Shown here: piece after piece, positions 1-6,762 of the stretch
Position numbering within the stretch: the stretch's first letter is position 1
Layout: the number at the start of each line of letters is the position of its first letter
From: a virus
Strand: one strand, 5' to 3'
DNA length: 34,429 nt
Virus record (IMG/VR): IMGVR_UViG_3300031707_000094
Coordinates: 1-34,429 of that record
Translations under genes and position numbers: made by a program
The notes under the pieces: generated by a model
The model's database searches: none
Told to the model about the DNA's origin: nothing
The model's input: only the letters and a program-made list of their open reading frames with translations

Positions 1-107
1 GCAGACTTCATAACTATCCAGCCCTCCTCTTCGTTCGCGGGATGATCCACGCCGGAAGTCTCGTCCCAGCGCATGTCAACGATAAGCTTGTGAGCGCGAT
101 CTGCCAT
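1..107 (-). CDS. Partial hypothetical protein, cut by the window edge
   Basis: An open reading frame starts with ATG at 107 and runs off the left edge. The visible N-terminus begins MADRAHKLIVDMRWDE and is acidic (NEEEGW near the edge). It lies beyond the terminator at 160-200, so it would need its own promoter or read-through. No strong Shine-Dalgarno sequence precedes the ATG. I do not recognise the family. Confidence 0.4.
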   Translation of the reverse strand, partial: MADRAHKLIVDMRWDETSGVDHPANEEEGWIVMKS

Positions 108-159
108 CTCGAGTGCATTGTATCACATGGATACGCGTAGTGGCGTGTAATTCAAGCAT
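108..159. other. Gap between left-edge gene and terminator
   Basis: A GATACAAT-like -10 occurs on the minus strand at about 115-122, but no well-spaced -35 was found. Nothing else is seen. Confidence 0.3.
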
Positions 160-200
160 CAAAAAGAAAAAGGTCCTCCCAGAACCAACTGGGAAGACCT
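160..200 (-). terminator. Rho-independent terminator
   Basis: Read on the minus strand, AGGTCTTCCCAG, a TTGGTT loop and CTGGGAGGACCT form a 12-bp stem with one mismatch. It is followed at once by TTTTTCTTTTTG. This is a textbook intrinsic terminator. It follows the gene ending at 309 and so closes the leftmost transcription unit, which includes the thrombospondin-repeat protein, the tRNA and two or three small genes. Confidence 0.9.
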
Positions 201-279
201 CTTCTAGGGGAAGACCAAATACAGAAGCTGGGGTATTAGATACGGACTGAGGTTAGGAATCCCGTCCGAGGCAAATTCA

Positions 280-366
280 GAGCGTCTGTGGTCAACGAGA
301 GGGCGTCTCTATGAAGGTAGCCTATGGGTAATCACGTCGGGCGTTAAATGCGAGTCGCCAGCGAGA
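280..366 (+). ncRNA. Conserved 87-nt element, copy 1 (possible structured RNA)
   Basis: This segment aligns without gaps over 87 nt to the minus strand of 6763-6849 (about 69 of 87 positions identical by hand count). Its first 30 nt are nearly identical to 30239-30268. The conserved core is TCAACGAGA flanked by GCGTCT and GGGCGT, which can pair with G-T wobbles. A second small hairpin, CTAT-GAAG-GTAG, follows. The right part overlaps the 3' end of the minus-strand gene 309-578. Whether the functional molecule is RNA or double-stranded DNA, and which strand acts, is inference. Confidence 0.45.
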
Positions 367-578
367 CCGGGCACAGGAACACGCTGCACCGTGACCTCCA
401 GCTTGTGACTGACTCGCAGATGCGCTTGCAAGGCCTCGAGCGCTGTCGCCACGCTCGTTACCGACGTGATGCTGATCTTACAGTCGAAACACGGACAGGC
501 CACGGTCCAGGTATCTACCAAGGTGTTATCACGTCTGGATGCTTGGCCTTCTACGACCGTGACCTCTATCGTGTTCAT
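309..578 (-). CDS. Small putative zinc-finger protein
   Basis: An 89-residue protein. The middle carries CPCFDC, then HLRVSH about 25 residues later, a Cys2-His2-like spacing that could hold one zinc ion. The start overlaps the stop of the membrane gene 575-763 by four bases (ATGA), so translation is probably coupled. The last 20 residues are encoded by the conserved 87-nt element, and the stop falls inside it. The C-terminus may therefore have been acquired when that element landed or may be shaped by it. Last gene before the terminator at 160-200. Function unknown. Confidence 0.6.
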   Translation of the reverse strand: MNTIEVTVVEGQASRRDNTLVDTWTVACPCFDCKISITSVTSVATALEALQAHLRVSHKLEVTVQRVPVPGLAGDSHLTPDVITHRLPS

Positions 579-763
579 GCCTTTGTGTTCTTGTCCCTCA
601 ATACCACCAGCCCGGCCAGCAGGATCTCTACCTCGGCCTGGCTCTTCTGGCGCCGCGCCTTGATAAACCTGGTGACCTCGTCAACCAAGCCTATGGCACT
701 TAGAAACGTGATGGTCGCCGCGCCGCCCATGAGGATCTGAATGAAGATGTTGTCATAGAACAC
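575..763 (-). CDS. Small single-pass membrane protein (holin-like size)
   Basis: A 62-residue protein starting at GTG 763, chosen because AAAGGAGG lies 8 nt upstream. One hydrophobic segment spans about residues 5-27 (from IFIQILMGGAATITFL). A basic stretch, KARRQKSQ, follows, and then a second mildly hydrophobic segment. Size and topology resemble small phage holins or spanin-like proteins, but nothing diagnostic is present and no endolysin is adjacent. It follows the tRNA and is coupled to 309-578 by an ATGA overlap. Confidence 0.65.
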   Translation of the reverse strand: MFYDNIFIQILMGGAATITFLSAIGLVDEVTRFIKARRQKSQAEVEILLAGLVVLRDKNTKA

Positions 764-821
764 GTACTTCGCCTCCTTTGAAGATGATGTACAGAATGTC
801 CAGCGTAAGCATGAAGAGCAT
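753..821 (-). CDS. Possible 22-residue hydrophobic leader peptide
   Basis: A short frame, MLFMLTLDILYIIFKGGEVRVL, ends by overlapping the GTG start region of 575-763. It contains, in frame, the strong AAAGGAGG that serves the next gene. It could be a coupled membrane micropeptide or chance. Its own ribosome-binding site is weak (TAAGG only 2 nt away). Confidence 0.25.
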   Translation of the reverse strand: MLFMLTLDILYIIFKGGEVRVL

Positions 822-850
822 GACCTTACACAGAACCCGGGTCAACCCGG

Positions 851-928
851 TGGTACCGGCGGAGGGATTCGAACCCCCGACACGCGGATTAAGAGTCCGC
901 TGCTCCGACCTGACTGAGCTACGCCGGC
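851..928 (-). tRNA. tRNA-Lys (anticodon CTT), CCA encoded
   Basis: The minus strand folds as a full cloverleaf: acceptor GCCGGCG with CGCCGGT (one G-T pair), D-stem GCTC/GAGC, anticodon stem GCGGA/TCCGC around loop CTCTTAA (anticodon CTT, reading AAG), and T-arm GGGGTTCGAATCCCTC. The discriminator base is A and CCA is encoded at 853-851. It sits inside a protein-coding unit, between 945-1169 and the small membrane gene, and is probably processed from that transcript. AAG-rich late mRNA would be the expected beneficiary. Confidence 0.95.
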
Positions 929-944
929 ACACTGGTCATTCCTC

Positions 945-1169
945 CTAGTAACCGCCCGTGCCGGCCGGCGGCGGTTCGCCCGTGTTGGCAGGTCCCCATG
1001 GCCTGCACTCAGCCGACTCGACGTACCGGAACTTGCCTGCGCCGTTGCCGTACTCGGGGTCCCAGATCAGAAACTGGGCGCGCCATGGTCCGCTGTACTG
1101 CACGTCGTAGACAGTGTAGGTATGAATCTGATCTCCGATCTCGACTGTTACCTTGAACAGACCTCCCAT
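945..1169 (-). CDS. Hypothetical small beta-rich protein
   Basis: A 74-residue protein beginning MGGLFKVTVEIGDQ, one base after the stop of the thrombospondin-repeat gene. It is rich in aromatic and beta-forming residues (VYDVQYSGPWRAQFLIWDPEYG) and ends in a Pro-Gly tail, PPPAGTGGY. There is no signal peptide or known motif. The position suggests it is co-translated with the surface protein upstream and might act with it. Function unknown. Confidence 0.6.
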   Translation of the reverse strand: MGGLFKVTVEIGDQIHTYTVYDVQYSGPWRAQFLIWDPEYGNGAGKFRYVESAECRPWGPANTGEPPPAGTGGY

Positions 1170-1170
1170 G

Positions 1171-2844
1171 CTAATTATCCCTCAGTCCTGATATGCAGTA
1201 CAGCAGGGACCAAACAGCCACCGCCGCTGCAATAAGGCCCAGGCAAATAGCTGCCACTGCCAAAGCCGCGTTGGCAGTACTATCAACGAGTCCGCCACCG
1301 CCGTTGTTCGGGACAACCGACGGAATCTCTGGCGTCTGAGTTATCGCCGGGGTCGCCGTTACCGCAGGTACCAGCGTCGGTGTAAGCGTAGGCGTGAACG
1401 TAGGCGTCTGTGGTGGCCTAGGCGTCGGGGTTATGATCACGGTAGGGGTAACCTTAGGCGGTGACGTTGGGGTAGCCCTAGGCGTGACCACAGGCGTTAC
1501 CGAAGGAACCGCGGTCGGCCTCGGGGCTGGCGTCTTGGTTGGTTCGGGAACGGGTATGTACGTCGGCACCGGTGTCGGTTCGACAGTCGGTTCTGGTGTC
1601 ACTGTAGGTTCCGGTGTTGGCGTAGGCGTCGGGCATGCTCCCTCAACTAAGCCCTGCTGCGCAGCTTCGAACTCAGTGACCTCGATTGTCTGACCATCGA
1701 CGCACACGGTAATGAGGCCGCAATCGTCGGTGTCAACCAGCCCAGAATCATCACGTACATTGGTAGGATATGCCCCGTTGTAGCAGATGTCGTGAAAATC
1801 ACATGCATCACCCAGGCCATCACCATCTGTATCGGCCTGGGTTGGGTTAACGACACTAATGCAATTGTCTACATCGCCACAGATGCCGTCGGTTTCGATG
1901 TCATTATTGGGGTCGTTTGGGCAGAGGTCGCCGCAGTCGGCGGTACCATCATCGTCGGTGTCGGTGTCAACAATTCCACATCCACAAGCACCTAGCGTGA
2001 TTTTGGTGGAATCAGCGGGGCATGCGTCATTGCAGTCGGCAGTACCGTCGCTGTCGGAATCAGTGTCAGCAGTACCGCAGCCACAGATGCCGGCCTCGGT
2101 CTTGCCAGGGTCGGCAGGACACTGGTCCTCGCAGTCGAGAACGCCGTCGTTGTCACTATCGGTATCAGCCACCTCACAACCGCAGATGCCTGGCCCGACC
2201 TTATCAGAGTCAGCGGGGCATAGGTCATTACAGTCAGCCGTGCCATCGCCATCAGAATCAATATCGGTGGTACCACAACCACAGATACCAGGCGTGGTCT
2301 TACCGAAGTCGGCAGGACACTGATCGTTACAGTCTGAAACGCCGTCGCCATCGGAATCAGTATCGGCCATGTTGCAACCGCAGGTACCCGGAACGATCTT
2401 AGCAGGATCGCTAGGGCACCGGTCGTGGCAATCGAGGGCGCCATCGTTGTCGGTGTCGGGGAAGCCCTCGTCGACCAGGGTGTCGCCGTCGTTGTCGAGG
2501 CCGTCGCAGGTCTCGGTCGGAACCACACAACCATTATTCCATATCGCTCGGCCCGCCGCGTCCCAGTTCTTGCCGACAAAGGTGCAGAGCACCCCATCTT
2601 TGTCGGTGTACTCATACGACGGGATAATGTCCGCGCCATGCTCGCTCTCGTGACTGTTCTTGTTGCGGCCAGCCGCTGCGAAGTCAACGTTCTTCAGTTC
2701 ATAGCCGTTTTTGGCTGTGTCCGCCGGGTTCGCGTGACAGATGTCCACCTTGTGTTCGACCTTAGCCGTCACCGCACTCGTGGACAGCACAAGAGCAGTC
2801 GCCAGGGCTAGTCCCACTAGTGCTCCTAGCAATAACCTCTTCAT
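1171..2844 (-). CDS. Secreted, membrane-anchored surface protein with thrombospondin type 3 repeats
   Basis: A 557-residue protein. Residues 1-28 form a signal peptide (basic MKRLLLGALVGLALATALVL). Residues 30-85 hold an ICHANP...H...DIIPSY region seen in bacterial surface proteins. A MopE-like CDGLDNDGDTLVDE sits near 113-126. Residues 130-350 carry at least five copies of a 34-36-residue unit of the form CPADxxKxxPGxCGCGxxDxDSDGDGxxDC: thrombospondin type 3 calcium-binding repeats with regular cysteines. Residues 404-508 are a Pro-Thr-rich linker, and 526-549 a membrane anchor followed by a short cytoplasmic tail. It would sit on the host surface, stiffened by calcium. AGAGGAGG precedes the ATG, and promoter copy 1 lies just upstream. 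Surface modification or superinfection exclusion is plausible but unproven. Confidence 0.85.
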   Translation of the reverse strand: MKRLLLGALVGLALATALVLSTSAVTAKVEHKVDICHANPADTAKNGYELKNVDFAAAGRNKNSHESEHGADIIPSYEYTDKDGVLCTFVGKNWDAAGRAIWNNGCVVPTETCDGLDNDGDTLVDEGFPDTDNDGALDCHDRCPSDPAKIVPGTCGCNMADTDSDGDGVSDCNDQCPADFGKTTPGICGCGTTDIDSDGDGTADCNDLCPADSDKVGPGICGCEVADTDSDNDGVLDCEDQCPADPGKTEAGICGCGTADTDSDSDGTADCNDACPADSTKITLGACGCGIVDTDTDDDGTADCGDLCPNDPNNDIETDGICGDVDNCISVVNPTQADTDGDGLGDACDFHDICYNGAYPTNVRDDSGLVDTDDCGLITVCVDGQTIEVTEFEAAQQGLVEGACPTPTPTPEPTVTPEPTVEPTPVPTYIPVPEPTKTPAPRPTAVPSVTPVVTPRATPTSPPKVTPTVIITPTPRPPQTPTFTPTLTPTLVPAVTATPAITQTPEIPSVVPNNGGGGLVDSTANAALAVAAICLGLIAAAVAVWSLLYCISGLRDN

Positions 2845-2861
2845 TCATACCTCCTCTGCTA

Positions 2862-2916
2862 TTTCCCTTCTATCTCGTCCTATACATAAGACGCTCGAGA
2901 AGGGCGTTTGTTACAA
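2862..2916 (-). promoter_or_regulatory. Conserved promoter-like element, copy 1
   Basis: On the minus strand: TTGTAACA, then CTTCTCGAGCGTCTTA, TGTATAGG and AGAAGGGAAA, 18 nt before the ATG of the surface protein. An A/T-rich block, AAATTTGTTTTCAAAA, lies just upstream. It is one of six copies in the window, each directly ahead of a gene cluster. A standard -35 box is not evident, so a phage-encoded or modified RNA polymerase factor is possible. Confidence 0.75.
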
Positions 2917-2944
2917 GGTTTTGAAAACAAATTTCCACGTCTTC

Positions 2945-3646
2945 TTACTGTACCCGGGTCGCCGCCGCAACGCCCTCGGCGAAGTGCTGGCGGAACAAGT
3001 CCGGCAGGCGCTCGCTGATGCGTTCGGAAGCCTGTGCCCCGAGCAAGAACCCGTGTTGGATGAACAACCAGAGCAGGGCATTGCTGTAGATGTTATGCGC
3101 CTCTAGGCCCTTGTCTGGCATCAGTTCCACGCCCTGGAAGTCCAGGTCCCGCAGTTCCTCATCGGTTGCCTTGAAACGCATGCCCAGCGAGATCCCCCAC
3201 TTGTAACCGCGGTCCTCAGCAACCACAACGGTTAGACCGCCGATGCTGGGCCTAGACATAAGCGTCTGGGCCTCGGCCTCGTACCCGAGTCTGAAGTCTT
3301 CGAGAAATGCCTCTGGAACCTGCGCCGTCAGGTAGCCACGCGCCGCTAGGAAACCCATGGTGTAGGCGAGTCCAGGCGTCAGCTCATGCGGACTCACGTC
3401 GTGCTTGACCACGTGCGTCTTACCCGATGCCCGTCGCCGCGTGGATTCGGGTTCCCAGTAAGGCATCGCTTGCTTGACAAGCAGGTTTACAGCGATCGCC
3501 TCTTGGATGGCCTTGGTCAAGACCTGGGTGTGCCCGGCCCGTTCGCCATCCAGGTACTCGACAAGCATCGTCGAGCCGCCAGATTCTCTGACCACGTACT
3601 CGCCAAACGAGTTACGGAACCGGTCGCCTACGTGAAACTCAATCAT
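2945..3646 (-). CDS. Hypothetical 233-residue phage protein
   Basis: I place the start at ATG 3646 (MIEFHVGDRFRNSFGEYVVRE), where it overlaps the stop of 3639-3848 and follows a GAGG. Longer readings into 4123 would run through two other well-supported genes. The N-terminal 50 residues look like a small beta-barrel (KOW/SH3-like: GDRF..GEYVV..GGSTMLVEYLDGE). The rest is helical, including a SPHELTPGLAYTMGFLA segment. It is the last gene of the unit led by promoter copy 2. Function not recognised. Confidence 0.65.
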   Translation of the reverse strand: MIEFHVGDRFRNSFGEYVVRESGGSTMLVEYLDGERAGHTQVLTKAIQEAIAVNLLVKQAMPYWEPESTRRRASGKTHVVKHDVSPHELTPGLAYTMGFLAARGYLTAQVPEAFLEDFRLGYEAEAQTLMSRPSIGGLTVVVAEDRGYKWGISLGMRFKATDEELRDLDFQGVELMPDKGLEAHNIYSNALLWLFIQHGFLLGAQASERISERLPDLFRQHFAEGVAAATRVQ

Positions 3647-3848
3647 GTCGCCGACCTCGCTTTCGCTTTTCCTCGCGCACCTGCAAGAGGTGCTCGTCAA
3701 GTTGCGCGAACGGGACGTTCGTGATGCTCCCATCGTGAAGATGTACCGGGATGATGGTGCAGGAGTTGAAGTAGTCCAGCGCCTCTTGACTGCTCGGAGG
3801 GTACAGGTTCCGCGACCCCTTCCCGATGACTTGTTCCTCATCGTCCAT
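3639..3848 (-). CDS. Hypothetical 69-residue protein
   Basis: Starts at ATG 3848 with an excellent AGAGGAGG six bases upstream. The sequence begins MDDEEQVIGKGSRNLYPPSS and ends in a basic tail, REEKRKRGRRHD. The central part (FNSCTIIPVHLHDGSITNVPFAQLDEH) could form a short beta-sheet. It overlaps the genes on both sides by a few bases, typical of a coupled phage operon. No family recognised. Confidence 0.65.
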   Translation of the reverse strand: MDDEEQVIGKGSRNLYPPSSQEALDYFNSCTIIPVHLHDGSITNVPFAQLDEHLLQVREEKRKRGRRHD

Positions 3849-4026
3849 TCGAAACCTCCTCTACTAAGACTGTACCCGTACCGTTCAACAACATCAGCCG
3901 TTTTGCGTAGCAAGCGGGGCACCCAAGCACAGGATGCCAACAATCCGTGCAGAAGATATGATGGCACACTAAGCAACCCAGAGTGGCCCCATTCCCACAC
4001 CAGTGACACGTGTTCTCGTAGCTCAT
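3838..4026 (-). CDS. Small zinc-finger (treble-clef or RING-like) protein
   Basis: A 62-residue protein from ATG 4026, which overlaps the upstream stop as ATGA and follows AAGGGA. Cysteine pairs are regularly spaced: CHWC, CLVC, then HH..C..C, then GCPAC, enough to bind two zinc ions in a cross-brace or B-box style. The remainder (LLNGTGTVLVEEV) is a short beta strand pair. Small zinc proteins like this are common in phage early regions and often act as protein or nucleic-acid adaptors. The target is unknown. Confidence 0.65.
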   Translation of the reverse strand: MSYENTCHWCGNGATLGCLVCHHIFCTDCWHPVLGCPACYAKRLMLLNGTGTVLVEEVSNGR

Positions 4027-4280
4027 CCTCTTCCCTTCGCACGGTATCCCGCCAGCTTTCCTCTGATACACGTCTCGGCCCCAGCCTGCGGCGGAGGAAA
4101 CTCGTGGTGCGGCATCCTCTCACGCTCGCGCTTCCAGCGCAACAGAACAGCCTCGGTGATCCCGAACTCGGTCATCCACTGTTCACGCAGGCACCGCAAG
4201 TTGTTCGTGATGTTCGCGTAAGCCACTGCGTAGCGCCGACACGCCTCGTAGTCTGCCATCGGAATCTGGGGGATTGTCAT
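4023..4280 (-). CDS. Hypothetical 85-residue helical protein
   Basis: Start set at ATG 4280 (MTIPQIPMADYEACRRYA), with AGGAAG upstream, just after the stop of the protease gene. The middle is helical with many basic residues (LLRWKRERERM) and a C-terminus rich in Arg and Gly. An upstream TTG at 4298 is open but would overlap the protease gene and has no better ribosome-binding site. No family recognised. Confidence 0.55.
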   Translation of the reverse strand: MTIPQIPMADYEACRRYAVAYANITNNLRCLREQWMTEFGITEAVLLRWKRERERMPHHEFPPPQAGAETCIRGKLAGYRAKGRG

Positions 4281-4284
4281 GTCC

Positions 4285-5496
4285 CTACTTCCTATCAAAG
4301 CCCGTTACCAATGATCGGTCGGAGTCCGTTGGAAAGTTGCCCGCCACGTAGTACATCACGCTCGGTGCGTCAAGGTGTTCTAGACCGGCGAAGTGGCCCC
4401 ACTCATGAAGCAGTACTTTTTTGCTCAGAAGCGGTCCGAACGCCGCCACGTCGAAGACGCCCGAGTTGATCTCTATGTTGCCGCGGTAGTCATAGAGTCC
4501 GCCGAACTGCTGGCCGTGGAAGACGCGAACCGTGATACTCAGATCGGGGTCTGTACAATCTTCGGAACCCTTGACGCCCCAGTAAGCCTCCACGGTCTCA
4601 AGTGCCCAAGCGGTCGTAACCCCAGCCCCCGCCTCGTCAACGAGACAAGCCGTGTACCGCGAGTCATTCGCATGTACTGAAGTCGGGGTTGGCGATGGGG
4701 TAGGCATCAGAACGGGTGCGCCAGATCCGCACACTACTACCAGGTCATCGCGGTAGTACTCGCCCTCCACCAGAGGGCAGGCCATGTAGGGATGCCCATC
4801 CAGGTCAAGCCAGCCCAGGTGATGCCCCAGCTCGTGCGCGATTACGATTGACCAGTCTCCCGAGACACGTGCCCAACAACGTGGGTTGATAAGAACTCCG
4901 TCTAACTCAGGGTGATCAGTGAGCCAACCGACGGGCTTCGCCGCAGGCACCCATGTCCAGTCAATCCCTCCGGGGTCACTGGTATCTGTGAACCAGTCGC
5001 CTGCGAATTGAACCGTGATACCACCGTTTCCCAACGTGAAAGGAACACACCCGAGAACATCAGTCAACCTAGCGACTCCTCGAACCATCGCGTCTTGAAG
5101 TACCGGATCCGAGGCTGCTATGTTCTTCGCGAAACTACATGGGACAACCAGTACAGGCGCCAGTGTTGGAACCGGGACCGGAGCCTCGGTTGGCACCGTT
5201 ACCTGCTGCTCGATAACTGGAGCAAGAGGAACCGGAGTAGGCTGAGCAAGAGTCGCCGTGTAGTCTGTATTGATCTTGTCCCCGCCCAGCATCGGCAACC
5301 GTATGTCGCTCTCGTCTTCGCACCACACTACAGGCGAAACGGTCTGGTAGACATCGGCCAGGCACTCCCCTGGCTGAGTGTACGAAGTCATGGTGGGAGC
5401 GGAAGTTAGGACGGTGTTAGTCGTCCCTACTACTAGCGCACCTGCGACCGCGACGACCATTATGACTGCCAATCCTTTGAAGCCCCAGATCATCAT
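4285..5496 (-). CDS. Membrane-anchored double metzincin-like zinc protease
   Basis: A 403-residue protein from ATG 5496, which overlaps the upstream stop (ATGA). Residues 6-26 are an N-terminal membrane anchor or uncleaved signal. Residues 84-116 are a Pro/Val-rich linker. The first catalytic region has HELGHHLGWLD at about 221-231, an HExxHxxGxxD pattern like snapalysin, with Asp as third ligand. A second linker (PTPSPTPTS) leads to a second region with HEWGHFAGLEH at 364-374 and a Met-turn SVMYY at 379-383, the classic matrixin/metzincin signature. It should act outside the cytoplasmic membrane. Two metzincin centres of different ligand type in one chain is unusual. Roles in cell-wall or surface-protein cleavage are possible. 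Confidence 0.85.
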   Translation of the reverse strand: MMIWGFKGLAVIMVVAVAGALVVGTTNTVLTSAPTMTSYTQPGECLADVYQTVSPVVWCEDESDIRLPMLGGDKINTDYTATLAQPTPVPLAPVIEQQVTVPTEAPVPVPTLAPVLVVPCSFAKNIAASDPVLQDAMVRGVARLTDVLGCVPFTLGNGGITVQFAGDWFTDTSDPGGIDWTWVPAAKPVGWLTDHPELDGVLINPRCWARVSGDWSIVIAHELGHHLGWLDLDGHPYMACPLVEGEYYRDDLVVVCGSGAPVLMPTPSPTPTSVHANDSRYTACLVDEAGAGVTTAWALETVEAYWGVKGSEDCTDPDLSITVRVFHGQQFGGLYDYRGNIEINSGVFDVAAFGPLLSKKVLLHEWGHFAGLEHLDAPSVMYYVAGNFPTDSDRSLVTGFDRK

Positions 5497-5771
5497 CGCC
5501 ACACCCACGCACCGGTCGGATTCTTGTAGGCAACTAGGTCACGCACGTCGCTTGTCTCGAGCCAGGCGCTCGCTGACTGCCACGTCAAAATCCCAATGTA
5601 GGCGCCAACCGCGCTCACGATCTCGACATGTCCGAACTTGTCACGCGCCACGTGCCTCTCCTTGATACCTTCGCAGAGAGTACCAGCCGGCGTCACGGCC
5701 TCATGCAGCAAGATCACTCGGCAGTTCTTGTCTCTCACGTACAGTGTTCTAACAGTTCTCATCAGCGTCAA
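5493..5771 (-). CDS. Hypothetical protein, paralogue of 9741-10049
   Basis: About 92 residues. Start uncertain: TTG 5771 lies 4 nt after AAGGAGGT, ATG 5762 lies 13 nt after it. It shares an ordered set of motifs with 9741-10049: VILLHEAV / VALLHDAV, RDKFGHVEIV / RDKLGRVVLV, GAYIGILTW / GAFLGYAEW, SASAW / GASAW and the identical ending NPxGAWVW. The pattern suggests a small beta-domain. The stop overlaps the double-protease start. Function unknown. Confidence 0.65.
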   Translation of the reverse strand: MTLMRTVRTLYVRDKNCRVILLHEAVTPAGTLCEGIKERHVARDKFGHVEIVSAVGAYIGILTWQSASAWLETSDVRDLVAYKNPTGAWVWR

Positions 5772-5784
5772 TTTACCTCCTTAC

Positions 5785-6102
5785 CTAACCGTTCAAGTGC
5801 TCTACTTCGCACAACCGATCCCAGAATCCGCCCCCGTGGCACTCGCCCTTGCCCTGACGCACCCCGTCTACGTAGTCCAGATAGTGGGTAAACTCGTGGG
5901 TGAGTGTGTCCTTGCGAGTCCACTGGCACGGGTTGAAAACGAAGATCGTCGGTCTATCTTCCGGAGTGTGCGGCCGGTAGAAGTACCCGAGAATGTTACC
6001 CCCCATGATTGCGACTTCCAGGCCAGGCATGGCCACGCCATGTTCTGAACATAACGCGTCGAGTTGAGCCTGGAGTTTCTTTGTAATCCGAGGGTGAAGC
6101 AT
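5785..6102 (-). CDS. Small HExxH zinc metallopeptidase (SprT/ImmA-like minimal fold)
   Basis: A 105-residue protein. The catalytic motif HEFTHYLDY lies at about residues 69-77, preceded by the TLT strand-helix, and a likely third ligand is in CHGGGFWDRL near 93. Such minimal gluzincin-like domains occur in SprT and ImmA/IrrE-type proteins. The length is short, so this may be a bare catalytic core. No signal peptide, so it should act in the cytoplasm. The gene starts 2 nt after the stop of 6105-6377. Substrate unknown. Confidence 0.75.
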   Translation of the reverse strand: MLHPRITKKLQAQLDALCSEHGVAMPGLEVAIMGGNILGYFYRPHTPEDRPTIFVFNPCQWTRKDTLTHEFTHYLDYVDGVRQGKGECHGGGFWDRLCEVEHLNG

Positions 6103-6104
6103 TT

Positions 6105-6377
6105 CTACTTAACCTCCACGGAACCGTTGCGTATTTCGGTGTCAAATCCGGCGGCCTTGAGAGCCGCTTCTACCTGGGCGAGCGTGTATTCGCCGTAGAC
6201 GAAGACACTGATGGGGCAACCAGGCGTGTGCCACCCGAGACCGTAGCCCTGACCGTTGCCCATGCACTGAACCTCGCATCCATTGATGTTGTACTGGGCT
6301 TTCGGTGCGAGGCGCTTCGGAATCCCGGCCCGTCTGAGAGCCATTCCGATCGTCTGGGGCGTTGCTATCTTCGTCAT
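6105..6377 (-). CDS. Leader gene of unit 2, hypothetical 90-residue protein
   Basis: First gene after promoter copy 2, with AGAGGAAGACA immediately before the ATG, the same leader ribosome-binding site used after copies 3 and 5. The N-terminal 30 residues (IGMALRRAGIPKRLAPKA) look helical, and the second half (FVYGEYTLAQVEAALKAAGFDTEI) resembles a small alpha-beta domain. It ends EVK-stop, where GAGGTTAAG also supplies the ribosome-binding site for the HExxH gene. Confidence 0.65.
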   Translation of the reverse strand: MTKIATPQTIGMALRRAGIPKRLAPKAQYNINGCEVQCMGNGQGYGLGWHTPGCPISVFVYGEYTLAQVEAALKAAGFDTEIRNGSVEVK

Positions 6378-6390
6378 TGTCTTCCTCTGT

Positions 6391-6437
6391 ATTCCCTTCC
6401 TATACAGTAAGACGCTCGAGGAAGTCCCCTGTTACAC
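6391..6437 (-). promoter_or_regulatory. Conserved promoter-like element, copy 2
   Basis: Minus strand: TGTAACAGGGGACTTCC, CTCGAGCGTCTTAC, TGTATAGGAAGGGAA, then the leader gene 14 nt on. The upstream block ATAGTCTGCGATTCC is shared with copies 4 and 5 (TAGTCTGCAAATT). It drives the unit 6377 to 2945. Confidence 0.8.
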
Positions 6438-6457
6438 GATTTCAGAGGAATCGCAGA

Positions 6458-6736
6458 CTATATTTTGTACCCCGTCCTCGTCCTCACAAGGACCCGGTCC
6501 TTCTCGCGTTCAATGACCGGCAGAACGTCCGTCACGATGCCGATGCGTAGCGCGCCCGGGAACGCCTCTGGATGCTTACTCGTGAACACGGCCGCATTAC
6601 CGACGCTCATCGCCAACGGGCCGGTAGCCTCGCTGATGCTAATCGTCGCATTGCCGACGATCGTTATCTTCTCGGCCTCGATCGGGGCCTGCACCCAGCC
6701 GGTCTTGAGTGTATGAATGTCCAAGATAAACCTCAT
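6458..6736 (-). CDS. Hypothetical 92-residue beta-rich protein
   Basis: Starts at ATG 6736 with GGGAGGA nine bases upstream. It is mostly beta-forming (MRFILDIHTLKTGWVQAPI; ITIVGNATISIS; RIGIVTDVLPVIE) and ends in a basic strand, RVLVRTRTGYKI. The pattern suggests a compact barrel. Its 3' end runs into the upstream part of promoter copy 2. It follows conserved element copy 2 and is the last gene of unit 3. Function unknown. Confidence 0.6.
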   Translation of the reverse strand: MRFILDIHTLKTGWVQAPIEAEKITIVGNATISISEATGPLAMSVGNAAVFTSKHPEAFPGALRIGIVTDVLPVIEREKDRVLVRTRTGYKI

Positions 6737-6762
6737 CTTTAAGTCCTCCCTTTCAACTCTAA

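Noticed and set aside
1394-1693. Plus-strand Gly/Val-rich frame
   Set aside because: It is the mirror of the Pro-Thr linker of the surface protein; no start signal.
3647-4123. N-terminal extension of the 2945-3646 gene to 4123
   Set aside because: It would overlap three genes with good starts and coupled junctions; the extension has low-complexity Arg/Ser composition typical of an antisense or off-frame reading.
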